Below, piece by piece: positions 42,371 to 53,107 of a DNA stretch of 64,000 bases (positions are counted from its first letter, which is position 1; the number at the start of each line of letters is the position of its first letter). The stretch is from assembly GCA_012103075.1 (NCBI GenBank), contig JAAVLQ010000002.1, positions 1,848,001-1,912,000 of the forward strand. The letters are read 5' to 3'. This DNA comes from Brucella cytisi (GTDB lineage: Bacteria; Pseudomonadota; Alphaproteobacteria; Rhizobiales; Rhizobiaceae). The position numbers were made by a program, and so were the translations under genes. Below the pieces are notes generated by a model, which was not told where the DNA came from, searched no databases, and worked only from the letters and a program-made list of their open reading frames with translations.

Positions 42371-43106
42371 TTATGCCTCTTGGGTGACAACCGTACAACG
42401 GGTCGTGCTTTTGACCCGAGGATAGTCATAGCTATTCACCTTGGAGGTGGCATATCCGGCGCCAACCAGCGCTTCCGCTATTTTGACCGCAGCTGTTACG
42501 CCGTCGATCACTGGCACACCAGTCGCTTCCTTCAGGCGTTCACACAATGACGACATTCCTGCGCAACCCAGCACGATGGATTCTGCTCCGTCCTCCGCCT
42601 TCGCGCGTTCAATTTCTCTCAGTAACAACTGTTCGGCTTTATACAGAATCTTCCTCGAGGGCAAGTACCGGAAGGTCGATCGCGCGCACCTTGCGGCAGT
42701 GATGATCGGCACCGTAGTCACTCACAAGATCCTCGATGATCGCCACAGAGCGCGGAAGAGTCGTTATCACCGAAAAGCGGCGGCTGATAGTCATCGCCAC
42801 CTGTATCGCGGCCCGGCAGATGCCAATCACTGGACCTCTCGCCACTTCGCGCGCGGCATGCAAGCCCGGATCGTCAAAGCAGGCAATGACATAGGCATCC
42901 ACACCCAGAACCTCGCCTTTTCGGATTTCTGCCAGCATTCCGGGCACGGCCATCGCCTCATCCGCTCCACCTTCAATACTGACCGGGGTATCGGTCGGGT
43001 TGGCGGCGGAGATATGCGTATGATCATGCTTGACCAGCAAAGCGCTCTCAAGCGCCTGCGCCGTCATGGATGCCGTGGAATTGGGATTGATGAGATGAAT
43101 ATGCAT
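42371..43106 (-). CDS. Asp/Glu/hydantoin racemase-family protein (one frameshift)
   Basis: About 245 residues. MHIHLINPNSTASMT at the N-terminus and the two catalytic-cysteine contexts, VIACFDDPG (near residue 79) and IVLGCAGMS (near residue 180), mark the Asp/Glu racemase superfamily, closest in feel to hydantoin racemase. It would epimerise a 5-substituted hydantoin, or a similar cyclic amide, for stereospecific hydrolysis. An indel near 42650 splits it at LALEEDSV / YKAEQLLLREIERA. It follows the flavin reductase gene by 30 bp. Confidence 0.85.
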
Positions 43107-43136
43107 ATTGGTATTCTCTGTTGCCCGGCTTTTGAC

Positions 43137-43790
43137 CTACTGTTTCGGCTTCTTGAAATCGCCAATAGGTGGAGCTTTCAAAACGAACTGGCGGTCTGAT
43201 GTCACATAGTTGTCGGCGTGAAGCCGGGCTATTGGCTGATAAGATTCCGGGTCCACATAATGACCCTCGGCATCAAGACAATTGCGACGGACGTGCATCT
43301 GTACCACCTCACCCAGAACCAGAGTCCGACGTGGGTAATCAATCAGACGTTCGACCCGACACTCGAAAACGCATGGTGCCTCCTGAGGATAAGCGACGTC
43401 GATCTTGCGACACGGAACGGGGCTCAATCCTGCAACTTGGAGCTCATCCACCTCGCTGTCGAAACCAAGCCCGCAAATCAGCATCTGTTGAGACAAAGCC
43501 ATATCCACCATGCTGATGGCGAACTCACCGGACCGACGAATGTTGACCATCGTGTCCTTCTGCTCCCCTGTCAGACGCGGCTGAATACCCAAAACGACGA
43601 TAGCTGGATCATGAGAAAACACATTGAAAAAGCTCATCGGCGCAGCATTGTTATGCCCGGCTTCGGATCGGGTCGTCACAAGCGCAATCGGACGCGGACC
43701 AATGAAATTCGTCAGCAGTCTATAACGGCTTTGCGGTTCAATCGCTTCGAAATCAAATTCCATGGGCAGCCCAGACGTTGATATCATCAT
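43137..43790 (-). CDS. Flavin reductase-like FMN-binding split-barrel protein
   Basis: Intact, 217 residues. RYRLLTNFIGPRPIALVTTRSEAGHNNAAPMSFFNVFSHDP is the FMN-binding signature of the flavin-reductase-like family, and the end shows a LVLGEVVQMHVR barrel strand. It may supply reduced flavin to an oxygenase or act directly on a substrate; no partner monooxygenase is encoded nearby. Either ATG at 43790 or 43763 could be the start, as neither has a strong ribosome site. It is divergent from GntR-2 and carries the shared operator upstream. Confidence 0.85.
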   Translation of the reverse strand: MMISTSGLPMEFDFEAIEPQSRYRLLTNFIGPRPIALVTTRSEAGHNNAAPMSFFNVFSHDPAIVVLGIQPRLTGEQKDTMVNIRRSGEFAISMVDMALSQQMLICGLGFDSEVDELQVAGLSPVPCRKIDVAYPQEAPCVFECRVERLIDYPRRTLVLGEVVQMHVRRNCLDAEGHYVDPESYQPIARLHADNYVTSDRQFVLKAPPIGDFKKPKQ

Positions 43791-43807
43791 CTACAATAAT
43801 CTTTCAT

Positions 43808-43819
43808 ATTGTCGACAAT
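43808..43819. promoter_or_regulatory. GntR operator candidate B
   Basis: ATTGTCGACAAT, a perfect 12-bp palindrome 18 bp upstream of the flavin reductase start and 78 bp upstream of the divergent GntR-2 start. It is the most symmetrical member of the TTGTYRACAA set. Confidence 0.65.
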
Positions 43820-43896
43820 TCTGCAAGCAATTAAATCCACGAGTTGACTTTTTCACCCGTATGACGATTGTCTGCGTCAGCAAGGAGAAACCACAC

Positions 43897-44574
43897 ATGA
43901 ACGCACCAGCCGCAATGTCGGTCGAGCAGATAGTTGAAAGGGTTTGGCTTTCGATCGCTGAACGGCGATTGCGCCCCGGTGTACAACTCAAGGAAGAACA
44001 ACTGGCGTCGATTTTTCATGTCAGTCGCGCTCGTATCCGTCAGGCACTGACGGTCCTTGAACGTGATGGCCTTGTGACCATCATTCCCAATCGTGGTGCC
44101 TTCGTCAGCAAGCCGTCTGTCGAAGAGGCGCGTGATGTTTTCTTCGTTCGACAAGCTGTGGAGCGGTGCATTGTAGAGCGGCTCTGCACTTCGATGCTGA
44201 AGGACAGCGTGAAAAGGCTTCGCGATCACGTCAATCAGGAACGAGTTGCAAACGCCGAAGATAGCACCACCGACATCATCAAGCTTTCGGGCGGCTTCCA
44301 TCTTTTGCTGGCGGAACTGACGGGTTCCGATTTCCTGTTCACAACGATGCGGGATCTTATTGCCCGCACCTCGCTTATCACGGCCATTTATCGAAATACT
44401 ACCCGGTTCAATTGCGGGCCCGACGAACATGCCGAGATCGTGGAAGCGATTTCGGCGAAAGAAGTGCAGAAGGCCGTGCATCTTATGGCGCATCATCTGG
44501 AACATGTGGAATCCGAACTGGACCTGAGCGAGATACGCGATCTTTCCCACGATCTGCGAGCAGCATTGGCGTGA
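43897..44574 (+). CDS. GntR/FCD-family regulator 2
   Basis: Intact, 225 residues. The winged helix reads QLKEEQLASIFHVSRARIRQALTVLERDGLV and the FCD domain keeps GGFHLLLAEL, NCGPDEHAEIVEAI and LMAHHLEHVESELDL. The start at 43897 (MNAPAAMSVEQ) follows AAGGAGAAAC; a longer frame from 43762 would run through the operator. The almost identical DNA-binding helices of GntR-1 and GntR-2 suggest they recognise the same operator, perhaps with different effectors. A terminator follows the stop codon. Confidence 0.92.
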   Translation: MNAPAAMSVEQIVERVWLSIAERRLRPGVQLKEEQLASIFHVSRARIRQALTVLERDGLVTIIPNRGAFVSKPSVEEARDVFFVRQAVERCIVERLCTSMLKDSVKRLRDHVNQERVANAEDSTTDIIKLSGGFHLLLAELTGSDFLFTTMRDLIARTSLITAIYRNTTRFNCGPDEHAEIVEAISAKEVQKAVHLMAHHLEHVESELDLSEIRDLSHDLRAALA

Positions 44575-44605
44575 AGCAAAGAAGTTGAATACCAGCTTCT
44601 TTGCT
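44575..44605 (+). terminator. Rho-independent terminator of GntR-2, shared with convergent operon
   Basis: AGCAAAGAAG and CTTCTTTGCT, perfect 10-bp arms with an 11-nt loop, followed on the plus strand by CGTTTTCTTCTT. It starts at the GntR-2 stop codon and lies just before the end of the convergent DppF-like gene, so it may serve both. Confidence 0.75.
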
Positions 44606-44616
44606 CGTTTTCTTCT

Positions 44617-45596
44617 TCAAGCCTCCGTTTCGACCGGTGACAGGCGACGCGGGTACGGTTTGGCAATAACTGCATCGCCGGCACTTCCTTCGAACAGCGC
44701 TCCACGGCAAACGGGCAGCGCGGATGAAAGGTACAGCCGGAAGGTGGTTTGAGCGGACTTGGCACTTCGCCACTCGCAGGTTCGCGATTACGGTTTGGCG
44801 ATTCGATGTTAGGGATCGTCTGCAGCAAAAGCTGTGTGTAGGGATGACGCGGCTGGGCAAAAGCTCTTCCGTATCGCCTTCTTCCACAATGCGGCCCAGA
44901 TACATCACCGCGATACGGTCCGACATATGGCGAACGACGCTCATATCGTGACTGATGAACAGATAGGTCAGACCCAGCTCGTCCTGCAGCCGACGCATCA
45001 GATTGAGAACCTGCGCCTGCACTGATACGTCAAGCGCCGAAGTAGGTTCGTCGCATACAAGAAACTCCGGTTCGCTCGCAAGTGCGCGGGCAATTGAGAT
45101 ACGCTGGCGCTGTCCACCCGAAAACTCGTGCGGGAACTTCTCGCCATCCGACGGAGAGAGTCCAACAGTAAGCAGAAGTTCTTCCACACGTTCGGTCACT
45201 TCGGCAGCACTGCTGCGCAGCTTCAACTCACGCAGCGGTTCGGCGATGATGTTCTTCACACGCCAGCGCGGATTGAGTGAGGCATATGGATCCTGAAAAA
45301 TCATCTGCGCCGACAAGGGAGCACCGCTCTTACCCGGAGCAAATCGCATTTCGCCACTTGTCGCATGGTGCAGCCCGGTGACAAGCCGCGCCACCGTGGA
45401 TTTCCCGCAACCGCTTTCGCCCACAATGCTGAGACAGCCACCTGCCGGCACCGTAAAACTGATATCATTCACGGCCTGTAGATATTGCCCGGGCTTGCGC
45501 TCTACCACCCGGTTTAGCCGGGGGAGCAGACACATCAAAAGTTTTGACAAGCCGATCAACAGTCAACGCTGGGGCTTTTTCCAAAGGTTTTGTCAT
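44617..45596 (-). CDS. Peptide-type ABC transporter ATPase, DppF type (frameshifted)
   Basis: About 326 residues: Walker A GESGCGKST, signature FSGGQRQRISIARAL, Walker B LVCDEPTSALD, and the C-terminal oligopeptide-type cysteine motif CTFHPRCPFAVERCSKEVP. The start ATG overlaps the DppD-like stop (ATGA). Indels: the G5 run at 45520-45524 (one base too many; correction gives SAPRLNRVVERKP), near 44875 and near 44640. The last correction ends the protein at 44617 with VETEA; otherwise the frame would run into the convergent GntR-2 gene. Final gene of the seven-gene import/hydrolase operon. Confidence 0.85.
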
Positions 45597-46575
45597 GCGG
45601 TGCCTCCTGCATTCAGCCAGCATGCACTAGCGGTCTGGTCGGAAAATATGAGTTCCGGGCGCTCGCGCAGACAACGCGGTCCCGCTGCCTTGCAGCGTGG
45701 GTTGAAGGCGCAGCCATCGGGTATCGCATCAAGGCGCGGCATTGAGCCATCAATCTGGTTGAGCTTCTCAACCCGTGCACCAAGCGACGGAATGGAAGAC
45801 ATCAGTCCCTGCGTATAGGGATGACGTGGCTGGTGCAGCACCTGCTCCACCGGCCCGATTTCGATCAGCCTTCCGGCGTACATGACTGCAATTCGATCGG
45901 CAGCTTCGGCAATCACACCCATGTCGTGGGTAACGAGCATGACCGCAGTCTGCTTTTCCTTGCACAGCTTGCGCAGGAGCGAGATGATCTGCGCCCGGAT
46001 CGACACGTCCAGCGCAGTGGTGGGCTCGTCGGCGATGACCAGTTTCGGCGACGCAGCGAGCGCGAGCGCGATTACCACACGCTGGCGCATACCGCCCGAG
46101 AACTGGTGAGGATACTGGTTGACCCGCTCTTCTGGGGAGGGAATGCCCACGTCCCGCAACAGCTGCACAGCGCGCGCACGTGCATCCACACGGCCGAGAC
46201 CAAGATGCCGCCGAATGGTTTCGACAAGCTGCGCTCCCACCGTGAATAGCGGATTGAGCGAAGTAAGCGGATCCCGGAAAATGGCGCCGATTTCACGCCC
46301 GCGAATTTTTTCCATAGCGCGATCATCAAGCGTATCGATCCGTTGCTTACCAAGCCAGACTTCGCCACCAGCGATATGGCCAGGTCGCTCAAGCAACCCC
46401 TGTATAGCGAGACCGGTCATCGACTTTCCGGCACCGGATTCACCAACGACGCCCAGAATTTCACCGGGCGGATCGACAGGCTGACATCCGACAACGCCGT
46501 TACTGTACCGCGACGGCGGGGAAAATCCACGCGGAGGTTACGGACATCAACGACTGGTTCCTGTGTGTCAACCAT
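45593..46575 (-). CDS. Peptide-type ABC transporter ATPase, DppD type (one frameshift)
   Basis: About 328 residues, beginning MVDTQEPVVDVRNLRVDFPR. Walker A GESGAGKS is readable across an indel near 46455; the signature is FSGGMRQRVVIALAL, Walker B LVIADEPTTALD, H-loop VTHDMGV and the C-terminal motif CAFNPRCKAAGPRC. Its start overlaps the stop of the upstream amidohydrolase by 8 bases (ATGGTTGA), so translation is coupled. It pairs with the DppF-like ATPase downstream. Confidence 0.87.
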
Positions 46576-48072
46576 TTGCGTTTTCCTCTGTCGGCCCTTC
46601 AATCGGATAGCTCGGCGGGAAGATTTCAGCGACCGGAGGGTTATTCCAGCTCCGCTCGGGGTATTTGGCGATGAGGCGGTCATACTGGATTTGTGCCTGA
46701 TCCCGCGCCCTCTCCATATCGAACCCGGTCAGCTTGCGGTCCATCATGGAAACCCGCCCATCGACAAAGACCGCCTGTGTAATCTTGCCTGAGCCACCGG
46801 TTACTATCGTTGTGATTGGGTCGATAGATGGTGCCATGAACGTATCGTCGAGACGGAAGACGGCAATATCTGCCCGCGCACCCGGCGACAGGTGACCGAG
46901 GTCTGGACGGCCTAACGCTCGTGCGCCGCCGATCGTCGCTGCGTCGAACAGGTCGGCTGCGCGCAAGCAGTCCGGCGCGCCATCGGCAACGCGACCGGTG
47001 ATGAGGCCGACCAGCATGTTCATCAGCATGTCAGGCGGCGTCGTGTCCGTGCCCATAGCAATATTGATCCCGCGCTTGCGGCAATCCGAGAATGATTTCA
47101 GGATCGAACCGCCTCGGCCTGAGACCAGCGGGCAATGGACGATGGAAACACCGTTTTCGCCATAGAGCCCGAGGTCTTCTTCGGTGGCATTGGTAGCGTG
47201 TGGAGCAATAAGTCGATCACTCAGCAGGCCATTTTTGGCAAGCCAGACCGGCGCGGTAGAACCGTGCAGCATACGCACAGTGTCAACCTCCATCGCACCT
47301 TGTGCCATGTGGAGGCGGAATTTGCAGCCAAGGTCGCGCGCTGCAGCATCGGTGTTCTGGATCAGCTTGAGAGTGGAGGTTTCAACGCGATCCGGCGCCA
47401 ACATACCGCGTACCAGATCGCCATGACGACCATTCTGGTGCTCGATATAGGCTACCGCGTCCCTCAGTCCCCGGAGGCCGCGCTCCTCATCGAAGACAGG
47501 CACCATCCTGCCCGGTGCTTCAAGCACCATCCCGCCCGAACGGTAGGCGGGACTGAGATAGACACGCAGACCGAGAACGCCTGCAGCTTCGGCAGCGGCG
47601 TCGAACTCGGCGACCGTTTCGCCCCATTCGCGGTAAAACAGCGAGGCAATCGGAGCGGCAGTGGTGATACCGTTCAACAATAGCTGGCCGAAAGCAAATC
47701 GCTTCTGAAAGGCCAGTTCCTCTTGCGTGTACATCTCGTATGGCCCTGCATCAACATAGGAGCGCGGCCAAACGCGGCCCTTCGCCCAGCCGGGATGATG
47801 ATCGATGCCAAGGATCGTCGTATCGAGGTCTGAAAGCGCATCAAGATCGATCAATCCAGACTGATCAATGCATTGCCGAAATCAATGCGGCGGGCCACTT
47901 CGCCAGCGAAATCATGACCGACAAACAGTATCTCGCCATTGTCGAAGACGACCTCACCGTTCTTCAGAAGCCGGTGGCCACCATCCTTGTGTCCGACCAC
48001 CCAGCTGGCGGTGATAAGTGTGCGTCCTTCCGGTCGACGACCAACTGGAAGGGCGTCTAGTATTTTGTTCAT
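46568..48072 (-). CDS. Amidohydrolase-superfamily protein 1, 'chlorohydrolase family', HxH motif absent
   Basis: About 501 residues. The usual PGLxxHxH metal motif is replaced by GLIDLDALSDLD, while the later ligands look conserved: RLHMAQG (strand 5 His), APHATNATEEDL (strand 6 His) and GTDTTPPDM (strand 8 Asp). The PGARADIAVF C-terminal motif is standard. An indel near 47860 splits off the first 74 residues. It overlaps both neighbours (TGATG with the cytosine-deaminase-like gene upstream, ATGGTTGA with DppD downstream). A full paralogue is encoded at 53108. A hydrolytic role on an imported heterocycle is inferred; the missing ligands make the mechanism uncertain. Confidence 0.83.
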
Positions 48073-49263
48073 CACGGCATCTCCACCACAGCAACGCCCT
48101 GACGGGCCGTGACGCGACCGCCCTTGACGACCAACGGACGTGGGGCCACATCCACCACCGCATGAGCCAGCGTCTCACCGGTAAGAAGTGTGAAATCGGC
48201 ATTGCAGCCAACACTCAGTCCGTAATTCTCCAGACGCAACACATCTGCACCGCCTTGGGAAACAATATGCAGAACATGTTCCAGATCATGATCCGAGCGC
48301 ACGCCGTTTTTCATGCCGATGACCTTCGCGCGATCAAGCATGTCCGGCTGGCCCCACGGCCCCGGTGTCACGGATACCGTCACAACCGCCACCAATGCGA
48401 ACGCCTGCTTCCTTGAGCCGTCTGATCGATGGTACCGTGGCCGACGGTGCGCCGGTGGTCAGGATGGCAACATCAAGGATAGCGAGCTGTTCCATCAGTT
48501 GACCGACACGCAGATAGTCGTTCATGCCAAGCGCGAAAGCGTGACTGATCGCTACCTTGCCTTCCATGCCGTTGGCACGGATACGCTCAAAAATAAGTTC
48601 CATCGTGAAAGCACCAAGATCACCCGTTTCGTGCAGATGGATATCGATCGGCACGTCATACTTGGTTGCAAGAGCGAACAGAATATCGAGCTGGCCTTTC
48701 GGGTCGCGGTCGATGCCGCATGGATCAATCCCGCCCAGAACCTCGCATCCCTGACGGAGCGCCTCGTCGAGCAGTTCTTTCGTGCCCGGCATGACCATCA
48801 GACCCGACTGGGGAAAAGCGACAATTTCGATATCGATGATACCCTTGAGCTTTTCCCGCGTCTCCCAAACGCCTTCGACCAGCGACAGGCCATGGGTCGG
48901 ATCGATATCGACATGACTACGAATATGCGTGCCGCCATGCGCAGCAAGGCCAATGGCGTGGCGCATCGATTGGCGGTGCGGATCAAGGCCGATCTCCAGC
49001 CGGTTCTCGCGTTCGAAATCGATACGCTCGCGCAGAACCGCGGCACGATTGTTGACATGCGGGGGCATGCCCCACGTGGTCTTGTCGAGATGAGTATGCG
49101 CATCTATCAGCCCGGGCGCGACGATGGCGTTGCCGCCATCTTCCACAGCCATACCGGGCTCTGCCTCGAACTGCCCGAAACCGGCAATCTTTCCGTCCCT
49201 GATCATTACATCGCAGGTTTCACCTGCCATCGGGCGTACGTTGCGGAGCAAAAGATTGTTCAT
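48072..49263 (-). CDS. Cytosine-deaminase / AtzC-like amidohydrolase (one frameshift)
   Basis: About 397 residues. Metal and catalytic motifs: APGLIDAHTHLDKT (HxH), RSHVDIDP, IDIHLHETGD (strand 5 His plus catalytic Glu), AISHAFALG (strand 6 His) and GCDGIRD (strand 8 Asp). This is the cytosine deaminase/isopropylammelide hydrolase branch, which deaminates or dealkylaminates ring amidines. The start follows GAGGTGAGTTTT. An indel near 48370 joins GIRDTG to WGQPDMLDRA. It is the only canonical metal-site hydrolase within this operon. Confidence 0.86.
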
Positions 49264-49268
49264 AAAAC

Positions 49269-50219
49269 TCACCTCAATTTCGGATTAAGAGCATCGCGCA
49301 GCCAGTCGCCGAGCATGTTCACGGCCACGACCAGCAGGCAGAGCTGAATGACAGGGAAAAGCACGATCCACCATGAACCGGAGAACAGGAACTGGTTGCC
49401 GATGCGGATCAATGTTCCAAGCGATGGCTGGCTTGGCGGCATGCCAATACCGAGGAACGATAGCGTTGCTTCAGTAAGGATGGCCATGCCGAAGTTGAGC
49501 GTTGCCGCAACCATGATCGGGGTCAGTGTATTGGGAAGAATGTGCTTGGCCATGATGCGCCGTGCCGGCACACCGATCAATCGCGCCGCCGACACGTAAT
49601 CCTTGCCGGTCTCAACAATGGCTTGCGCGCGCACTGTACGAGCATATTGAACCCATGCCGAAAGTGCGATCGCCAGAATAAGAACTGCAGAAGCGCCAAT
49701 TTCGCGCAGGCTGACCGGTAGCATCTGCCGCACGACCGTGGACACCAGAATGGCGACCAGAATGGTCGGGATTGAGAGAGTGATATCGCCGAAACGCATC
49801 AGTAGATTGTCGATAAAGCCACCGAAATAGCCTGAAACCAATCCCGCACTCATACCGATCACAAGTGAGAGAACCACCGAAGCAATGCCGATGACGATTG
49901 AAATGCGCGTGCCATACAGAATGGCGGACAACATATCTCGACCCTGAGTATCGGTACCAAGAAGATATGGCCATTCACCGCCCTCCTCCCATAGCGGTGG
50001 CAGTTCAGCTTTCCACATATCGAGCGCTGCACCGTCGTAGGGATTCTGCGGTGCGATCAGTGGCGCGAAAAGAGCCGTGAGGATCAGGATTGCGAGAAGC
50101 GCGGCACTGAACATAGCCGTCTTGCTGTGCGTGAAGGACCACCAGAGATCGCTTTTACGGAAGCGCTGGAAAAGTGACTGTCTCTCGACAGAGGTGGCTT
50201 GTGAGGTTTGGGTGCTCAT
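49269..50219 (-). CDS. Peptide-type ABC transporter permease, DppC type
   Basis: Intact, 316 residues. The N-terminal cytoplasmic stretch and first helix (FSAALLAILILTALFAPLIAP) are followed by GTDTQGRDMLSAILYGTRIS, and the EAA loop reads DYVSAARLIGVPARRIMAKHILPN. The start at 50219 has CGGGAGTCC upstream; a longer open frame to 50486 reads through the DppB gene in another frame and is not real. The stop is 5 bp from the next start. Confidence 0.92.
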   Translation of the reverse strand: MSTQTSQATSVERQSLFQRFRKSDLWWSFTHSKTAMFSAALLAILILTALFAPLIAPQNPYDGAALDMWKAELPPLWEEGGEWPYLLGTDTQGRDMLSAILYGTRISIVIGIASVVLSLVIGMSAGLVSGYFGGFIDNLLMRFGDITLSIPTILVAILVSTVVRQMLPVSLREIGASAVLILAIALSAWVQYARTVRAQAIVETGKDYVSAARLIGVPARRIMAKHILPNTLTPIMVAATLNFGMAILTEATLSFLGIGMPPSQPSLGTLIRIGNQFLFSGSWWIVLFPVIQLCLLVVAVNMLGDWLRDALNPKLR

Positions 50220-50239
50220 CGATATGGACTCCCGTTTTA

Positions 50240-51205
50240 TCAGCGTGCAGTGCGCAAGCGGGGATCGATTACCGCGTAGGCAATATCCACCAGCGTGTTG
50301 AGCACGACAAAGATGAAGGAAATGATGCAGAGATAAGCCGCCATCACAGGAATATCGAGGAAGGTGACAGCCCGGATGAACAACATGCCCATACCCGGCC
50401 ACTGAAACACGGTTTCGGTGATCAGTGCGAAGGCAATCAACGAACCGACATTCATGGCAGTCATGGTCACGACCGGCATCAGGCAATTACGCAGTGCGTG
50501 CCTGAAATAAATGCGCCAGCGCGGAATGCCGCGAGCCCGGGCAAATTTCACATAATCCGAACGAAGCACTTCCAGCATTTCGGCACGCACGAGCCGCATG
50601 ACAAGAGTGACCTGATACAGCGAAAGCGCGATTGACGGCAGGAGGATTGCGGCACGGCCCGAAGGGGTCAGAAGCCCTGTTGACCACCACCCGAGCTGGA
50701 CCACATCACCGCGCCCGAATGCAGGAAACCATCCAAGTGACACCGAAAAACGAGGATCAACAGAATACCGACCACAAAGCTCGGCAGCGATACGCCGACA
50801 ATGGAGAGGAACTGCAGACCCTCCGTATACCATTTGCCTCGTTTGATCGCGGTCAGCACCCCTAATGGCAGGCCAACCAGCAGCGAGATCAGGGTGGCGA
50901 CGAGAACCAGTTCAAGTGTTGCTGGAAAGCGTTCACCGATGAGATTCAACACGTCCCGCCCGTTGCGATAGGAAATGCCAAAATTGCCTTGTGCTGCATT
51001 GACCACAAAACGGGTATACTGCGTCATCAGGCCATCGTTGAGGCCAAGACGCTCACGCAGATTATCGCGGTCAGCCTGCGTCATCTGCTCGTTGGCCATC
51101 ATCTCGACAGGGTCGCCAGCCAGCCGGAAAATCAGAAAGGCAAGCAAAGCGACGGCCAACATCACCATGACAGCGTTTGCCGGCGCTTAATGATAAAACC
51201 AGCAT
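50240..51205 (-). CDS. Peptide-type ABC transporter permease, DppB type (frameshifted)
   Basis: About 321 residues. The ATG at 51205 follows GAGGGATTTCT; with one indel near 51185 it gives the usual basic IIKRR N-terminus leading into VMLAVALLAFLIFRLAGDPVE. A second break near 50730 joins ILLILVF to SVSLGWFPAFGRGD. The EAA loop reads DYVKFARARGIPRWRIYFRHALRN. It forms the translocation pore with the DppC-like partner. Confidence 0.86.
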
Positions 51206-51232
51206 AGAAATCCCTCGGTAACAACAGGGCGT

Positions 51233-51254
51233 TCCGGGGACAACTGCCCCCGGA
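51233..51254 (-). other. Hairpin between solute-binding protein and permease genes
   Basis: TCCGGGG and CCCCGGA, perfect 7-bp arms with an 8-nt loop, 15 bp after the binding-protein stop. The place is equivalent to the hairpin at 29284-29308 in the other importer operon. Confidence 0.5.
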
Positions 51255-51268
51255 GCATCATGATTGAT

Positions 51269-52825
51269 TTACTGTGCAAAGTGCGTCAGCCAATGACGCG
51301 GCTTGTTGTCCGGTAATTGCACGATCTTGTCGATCTTCTTCGACATGACCCATGCCATTGGTTGCTGGTGCAGAGGCAGCATCACAAGTTCGTCTTTCAC
51401 CATTTTCAGCGCTTCGGTTTGCAGCGCGAGACGTTTGGTGCGATCCATCTCGGTCGATGCCTGTACGACAAGCTTGTCGATGTCCGGATAGCTCCATCCG
51501 CCCCAGTTGAAGACACCTGCATTGGCTGTCTTGGTCTCGATCATCTGGAGAAGGATAGAATAGCTGTCTAGCATGGGCTCAGTCGCCCAGCCGATCAGAT
51601 AGACGTCAGCCTTACCACCTGTGCGTTTTGGCGCTTGCGCAGCAGTCGGCGCTATGTCCAGCTGCGGCTTGAATCCGCCGCGGCTCAGCATGTTTACCAT
51701 GCCCCGCAAAGCTCTTCCTCGTTCACATAAGCGTCGGTCGTGCACACCAGTGTGAATGGAAAATCAGTGGCGCCAGCCTCTGCGAGAAGCTTCTTCGAGA
51801 GCTCAGGATCGTATTTGAGCGTGGTGTCCAGCTCCGGCGTATAACCCGGAATTTCCGGCGCAACCACGGCCCCGGCGGTACGCGACTTGCCGCGCATTAT
51901 GCGCTTCTGGATCAGATCACGGTCGAGCGCATGAGCGAAAGCCCGGCGCACGCGCAAATCGTTGAACTTGTTCTCCGAGCCATTAGCGAGTTGCGACTTC
52001 CGGTTAAACCCAACCATTACAGTGCGCAGGTCCGTGCGTTCCATCACATTGAGATCCGGCTGGGCCTGTAAACGCGGAAGATCCTGCGACGGCGCATTCT
52101 CCGTAAAGTTGACTTCACCGGAGAGTAATGCCGCTACGCGCGTCGCAGCAGATGTAATGGGCGTAAATTCGATCCGATCAATGTTGGACTGCGACTTGTC
52201 CCACCAGCCCGGGTTCTTCACAAGAATAGTTTTGGAATCCGGCACACGGCTTTCAAGTTTGAACGGACCTGTGCCGTTGGTGTTGTAGGTTGCATATCCC
52301 TCGATCTTCGCGCCGACATCCGTAGGCTTTTCCGAATTGTTGTTTTTCAACCAGCCGGCATCAAAGATATGGATATTGGTCAGATCGTTGAGAAGCAGTG
52401 GATAGGGGCCGCTCAACTCGATATCGACAGTATAATCGTCTACTTTCTGGGAGGACTTGTAAGCAGGAAGGTTTCCACGTAGCGGCGAGACCGGATCGCT
52501 TACACGCTTCAACGAAGCGAGTACGTCATCAGCATTGAACTCGGCACCATCGTGGAATTTTACGCCTTTGCGCAGGTGAAAACGCCATACCGTATCCGAA
52601 ACATTCTCCCGGATTCGGCAAGAGCAGGCTCGATCTTCAATTCCGCGTCGTAACGCACCAAACCTTCATAGACATGATTGAGGAAAGACAGCGTATAGCT
52701 GTCGCCGTAGGAATATGGATCAAGCGAATAGATATCGCGCGATGCCCCCATTTCAGCGTTTCGGCATGGCCTGACAAAGTCAGGCTGGCCAGCATGGTGG
52801 CCGCAAGGCCCAGTCTTTTCAACAT
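51269..52825 (-). CDS. ABC transporter solute-binding protein family 5, copy 1 (frameshifted)
   Basis: About 518 residues. The signal peptide MLKRLGLAATMLASLTLSGHA precedes ETLKWG. The body has DIYSLDPYSYGDSYTLSFLNHVYEGLV, GVKFHDGAEFNADD (read across breaks), NTNGTGPFKLESRVPDSKT and RVAALLSGEVNF. Indels lie near 52745, 52600 and 51720. The start follows AGCGGAGC. It is first gene of the operon running to the DppF-like ATPase and is a clear paralogue of the binding protein at 54697. Confidence 0.86.
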
Positions 52826-53006
52826 TGATTTGCTCCGCTTCTGGAAATTCGCGCCCCTTTTCGGGGTCTGTTTTCAGTTCGCCTTTATCATCGCCCACGC
52901 GGTGATTTCGGCCATTCGCGCCCTTACGGCGCGCTACAAGTTGAGTGTGATTTCCTCCCTGCAACATGGCCCCGCCTTTTCGGCTGTTTTCTTGGCCACG
53001 AACGAC

Positions 53007-53050
53007 AGTATGTCCATTAGTCAAAAGTTGTCAACGCGATTGTTGACAAT
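53007..53050 (-). promoter_or_regulatory. GntR operator candidate C with promoter of importer/hydrolase operon
   Basis: TTGTCAAC (53028-53035), six bases, then GTTGACAA (53042-53049): a perfect 8-bp inverted repeat that also contains ATTGTTGACAAT. On the minus strand TTGACA (53029-53034), 16 bases, then CATACT (53007-53012) makes a plausible sigma-70 promoter whose -35 box is inside the operator, so binding should repress. A further TGTCGACA lies at 53075-53082. The rest of the 52826-53107 gap holds no gene. Confidence 0.65.
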
Positions 53051-53107
53051 ATTATTATATTTGCGCGTCTTATATGTCGACAAAGGCGTCCAATGAAGGG
53101 CTTCGCT

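Noticed and set aside
50220..50486. N-terminal extension of the DppC-type permease to 50486
   Set aside because: Cys/His-rich out-of-frame reading of the DppB gene; the real start has a ribosome site at 50219.
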